Of a stretch of DNA of 53,329 nucleotides, positions 50,955 to 53,329 are shown one piece after another; within the stretch, counting starts at the first letter, position 1, and the number at the start of each line of letters is the position of its first letter. The notes under the pieces are model-generated. The model saw only the letters and a list, made by a program, of their open reading frames with translations. It ran no database searches and was not told the DNA's origin. The position numbers and the translations under genes are program-made. The stretch spans positions 224,882-278,210 of the forward strand of contig NW_003116950.1 of assembly GCF_000003605.2 (NCBI RefSeq). The letters run 5' to 3'. This stretch comes from Saccoglossus kowalevskii (Eukaryota > Hemichordata > Enteropneusta > Harrimaniidae).

Positions 50955-51200
50955 ATGGTGTTATCGTTGTATCTCGGTTCCATCTCTGGGTCCCTGGGCA
51001 AAGCACTTTACTCTTTCAGATTATGGTTCTATCCTTATGAAGTAAAATGTTCGCTTGTAGAGTAGTGATTGCTATGAAAGTGTTCACCTCTGGTATGCCT
51101 TGATTGAGCAACTGTATGCTCCCAAGTGAGTTGAAGGTGGTTACGGACTGACCCTGTGACATGGCCCTGTGTTCTCGGTAATAATGTAAGGCGAACAGTT
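50955..51200 (+). mobile_element. Possible LINE/SINE 3'-end fragment
   Basis: CTGGGTCCCTGGGCAAAGCA followed by CTTTACTCT resembles the tail motif shared by many L2/CR1-type LINEs and their SINE partners. The following text, with TTGAGCAACTGTATGCTCCC, GGTTACGGACTGACCCTGTG and ATAATGTAAGGCGAACAG, looks like a dispersed-repeat 3' region. No coding part or target-site duplication is seen. Confidence 0.38.
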
Positions 51201-51486
51201 CCCTGGATATTATTATATATTTTTCAGTAATAGTGTGAAAGTCGGCGATATTTGTGCGCTGGGAATTCACGTAAACAAACATTGCACCGAACACGGCGCG
51301 GAGCAACGACCACCGCCCTTTACTAGTATTCGCCCGTACCTGTACAACTCAATTAACGCAGCATTGAGATCAGGGTACCCAAGTAATGTAAAAATAGTGG
51401 CATTGCTCCTGGAGTGTTTTATCAGAAGTTCATTCCATACCACGTGGTGGAAAATATACATTTTTTTTCAGCTGACTTCATACTTA

Positions 51487-51554
51487 CATTTCATGTAAAC
51501 AATTCATTTTACACGCGTTGTATACATCGCCATGAGTCCCATATCGAACAAGAC
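51487..51554 (-). repeat. Inverted copy of the 52296-52366 element interior
   Basis: Reverse-complemented, this stretch (GTCTTGTTCGATATGGGACT ... GTGTAAAATGAATTGTTTAC) matches 52296-52366 at about 90 percent with one 4-bp gap. Outside it, GGGCGATTGTCTTCGCGCC resembles the terminal sequence of the second copy. Near 51287-51324, ACGACCACCGCCCTTTA repeats the other copy's right end, so fragments of the same family are scattered here. Confidence 0.8.
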
Positions 51555-52279
51555 CCGGCGCGAAGACAATCGCCCAAAAACCACATGACAAGAGAAGTCT
51601 ACTCGCAATTTTTGAGAAAGTTGGTCACAAATCTCACGACATTCTTCACTGGTTCAGGTGCATTTATAAAGCTATTGTTCCATGGCACTATGTAATAGCA
51701 TTCTTTTATGTGTTACATCGACTTTTTTGTTTTAATATAATTTCATACAACACAATGACATTTTGACCTATTTTAAAATCGAATTGTTTTAAACAATTCA
51801 GTACAACAAAGAGTATACTGACATTCATAATACGCGATTTTTCAGCTTACGTTACCAGCCTATAACTAGAATTTGATAGAGTATTACCATAGTAACCTGT
51901 GGACTAATTAGTCACTATACAACCACCATTTTCTTGAAACACAGCATAACGTTTCCTCACATTAAAACTATTATTTGGATGTACAATTACCGCCCTCACA
52001 TTAGCACGTGCAATTACATTCGTTTTAATGTATTACTCAGTTTTGCCAAAAGAGGGCGCTGTATGTATTGTTGATTACTAGTACTAGTACTAGAATTTTA
52101 GTTCAAGTTGCAAGCAAGATGTTCGAAAAGCGTTCTCAGCTTTGTATTGCATTATAAAATCTATTAAACAACTTGCTATGCAGTTAAAAAGATAAACACG
52201 CTGTTACAGAGACAGAAATAGGTATAGAACGCCGAGTATTTGAATACGACATCACACATTGTTGCCAACTCGGCGCACC

Positions 52280-52401
52280 TTAAAGGGCGGCAGTCGTCCT
52301 GTTCGATATGGGACTCATAGCGACGTATACAAAGCGTGTAAAATACATTGTTTATTTACATGAAATTCGAACACGCGCTGCGCGACGACCACCGCGCTTA
52401 A
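52280..52401. mobile_element. TTAA-flanked MITE-like element (piggyBac-type ends)
   Basis: TTAA at 52280-52283 and at 52398-52401 brackets 114 bp. The left end is AGGGCGGCAGTCGTC and the right end, reverse-complemented, is GCGCGGTGGTCGTC. This is an imperfect inverted repeat of about 14 bp. TTAA target duplication is diagnostic of piggyBac-like transposition, although TTAA is frequent in AT-rich DNA. A related inverted copy at 51487-51554 supports a repeat family. No coding capacity. Confidence 0.55.
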
Positions 52402-52773
52402 ACTTCAGTCAAAATGTGAGAAAAATCTTAGTTCCATACACTCAGCAACAAAGATACACACAGGCACGCACATGTGCAAAATGTGCATGCGTGTCCAATC
52501 AACACAGTTTTTTGAAAGATTGCACGATAATATCGACTATGTGGGAACTGTGGTACATCCACATACGTACTATATTTAAGTATTCTATAAAGAAGGCCTG
52601 CTTTGTTCACAACTAACCTTTACAATATCTTCCCTGAAGGCGATCAAGATCGAAAAATGTTAGCGATAGCAATTAATATGTGGATTTGTGTTTGTAACCA
52701 TGACAACGTGTAAGTGCAATATATTTTCTTCAAACATAATTCACGGATGTTGTAATTTGATTTTAAATATCCT

Positions 52774-52776
<3 letters not shown>

Positions 52777-52811
<35 letters not shown>
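52777..52811. repeat. (GA)17 microsatellite
   Basis: A pure 35-bp GA/TC dinucleotide tract in noncoding DNA. Confidence 0.97.
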
Positions 52812-52815
<4 letters not shown>

Positions 52816-53045
52816 TGTTCCAGCGGTGATTCTAAACTACCTGACCTACGTGTATTATTTGCATTGTGTGTAATGTTTATGCAAGATAATACTAGCAAAG
52901 ATAACACCCTCCCTTCAAACGTATGCGTGGACAATTATTACAGGTTGCTATTATGTATGGCCAAATGTTATTATAGTAGAGAAAGTGGTAAACAATTTTG
53001 AAGAAGCGGTATATTTTAAGAGAGTAATATAGCGAGTTTTAAAGG

Positions 53046-53329
53046 GGATGTCATTTCTTCAGTAAGTATCGTAATTATTATAGGGCATATCATTTTACCA
53101 GTGAGTATTATATGCCATGTCATTACACAATTGAGTAATATAGGACATGTGATTTCACAATTGAGTGTTATATGATATTTCATGTCACCAGTGAGTGTTA
53201 TAGGGCATGTCATTTCACCAGTGAGTATTATAAGGCATTTCATTACACCAGTGAGTATTATATGACATGTCATTACACCAGTGAGTATTATATGACATGT
53301 TATTTCACCAGTGAGTGTTATATGACATG
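53046..53329. repeat. 30-bp minisatellite running off the window end
   Basis: About nine to ten copies of a 30-bp unit (consensus GTGAGTATTATATGACATGT + CATTTCACCA) run to the last base, so the array is truncated by the window. Copies at the left are more diverged. The 85-codon minus-strand frame with ten-residue repeats is a by-product. Confidence 0.95.

Larger units (their letters stand above)
48916..53045. other. Gene-poor DNA with transposon debris
   Basis: I see no gene. It contains a possible LINE/SINE 3'-end fragment (50955-51200), an inverted pair of about 68 bp (51487-51554 and 52296-52366), a TTAA-flanked MITE-like element (52280-52401) and a GA microsatellite (52777-52811). Confidence 0.55.

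Noticed and set aside
53016-53273. 85-codon minus-strand open frame
   Set aside because: It is a translation of the terminal 30-bp minisatellite.

Overview
The window is animal nuclear DNA: AT-rich, gene-poor, with long introns, GT-AG splicing, minisatellites and decayed transposons. Its only recognisable host genes are two paralogous Ovo/OVOL-family C2H2 zinc-finger transcription factors arranged tail to tail. I see no rRNA, tRNA, CRISPR array or operon. The organism looks like an invertebrate bilaterian. A lophotrochozoan or a non-vertebrate deuterostome would fit, but the sequence alone does not decide it.

Gene A (+ strand, 1944-17027) has four coding exons: 1944-2073 (N-terminal SNAG repressor peptide), 13974-14185 (acidic, Ser-rich), 15755-16037 (zinc fingers 1-2) and 16735-17027 (zinc fingers 3-4). 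Reading frame and splice phases close into a 305-residue protein. Its 11.9-kb first intron carries a 31-bp minisatellite (4285-4532) and an antisense, decayed non-LTR retrotransposon (about 11646-13515) whose 3' end abuts a second 31-bp minisatellite (11484-11645).

Gene B (- strand, 31518-21870) has three coding exons: 31518-31401 (a short SNAG-like exon), 23511-22294 (long Pro/Ser-rich region plus zinc fingers 1-2) and 22174-21870 (zinc fingers 3-4). They join in phase into a 546-residue protein. Two intron positions and phases are shared with gene A: phase 1 after the SNAG exon, completing an Asp codon in both, and phase 1 between fingers 2 and 3. Gene A has one extra phase-0 intron. The last intron of gene B is only 119 bp and is mostly an (AAAT)n microsatellite.

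The 4.8 kb between the two stop codons (17028-21869) holds the 3' ends and, at 18739-19288, a dense cluster of TGACG/CGTCA motifs including two full TGACGTCA palindromes.

From 31.5 kb to the end I find no convincing gene. This part holds a partial 171-bp duplication (41896-42173), a hAT-like MITE with a perfect 8-bp target-site duplication (42370-42536), a 20-bp GT-rich tandem repeat (46291-46416), a 30-bp minisatellite of about 18 copies (48367-48915), TTAA-flanked inverted-repeat elements (51.5-52.4 kb) and another 30-bp minisatellite running off the window (53046-53329).

Both encoded proteins are expected to be nuclear DNA-binding regulators, probably repressors, acting in epithelial or germline differentiation as known for the family. 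The pair probably arose by local inverted duplication, or by duplication followed by inversion.
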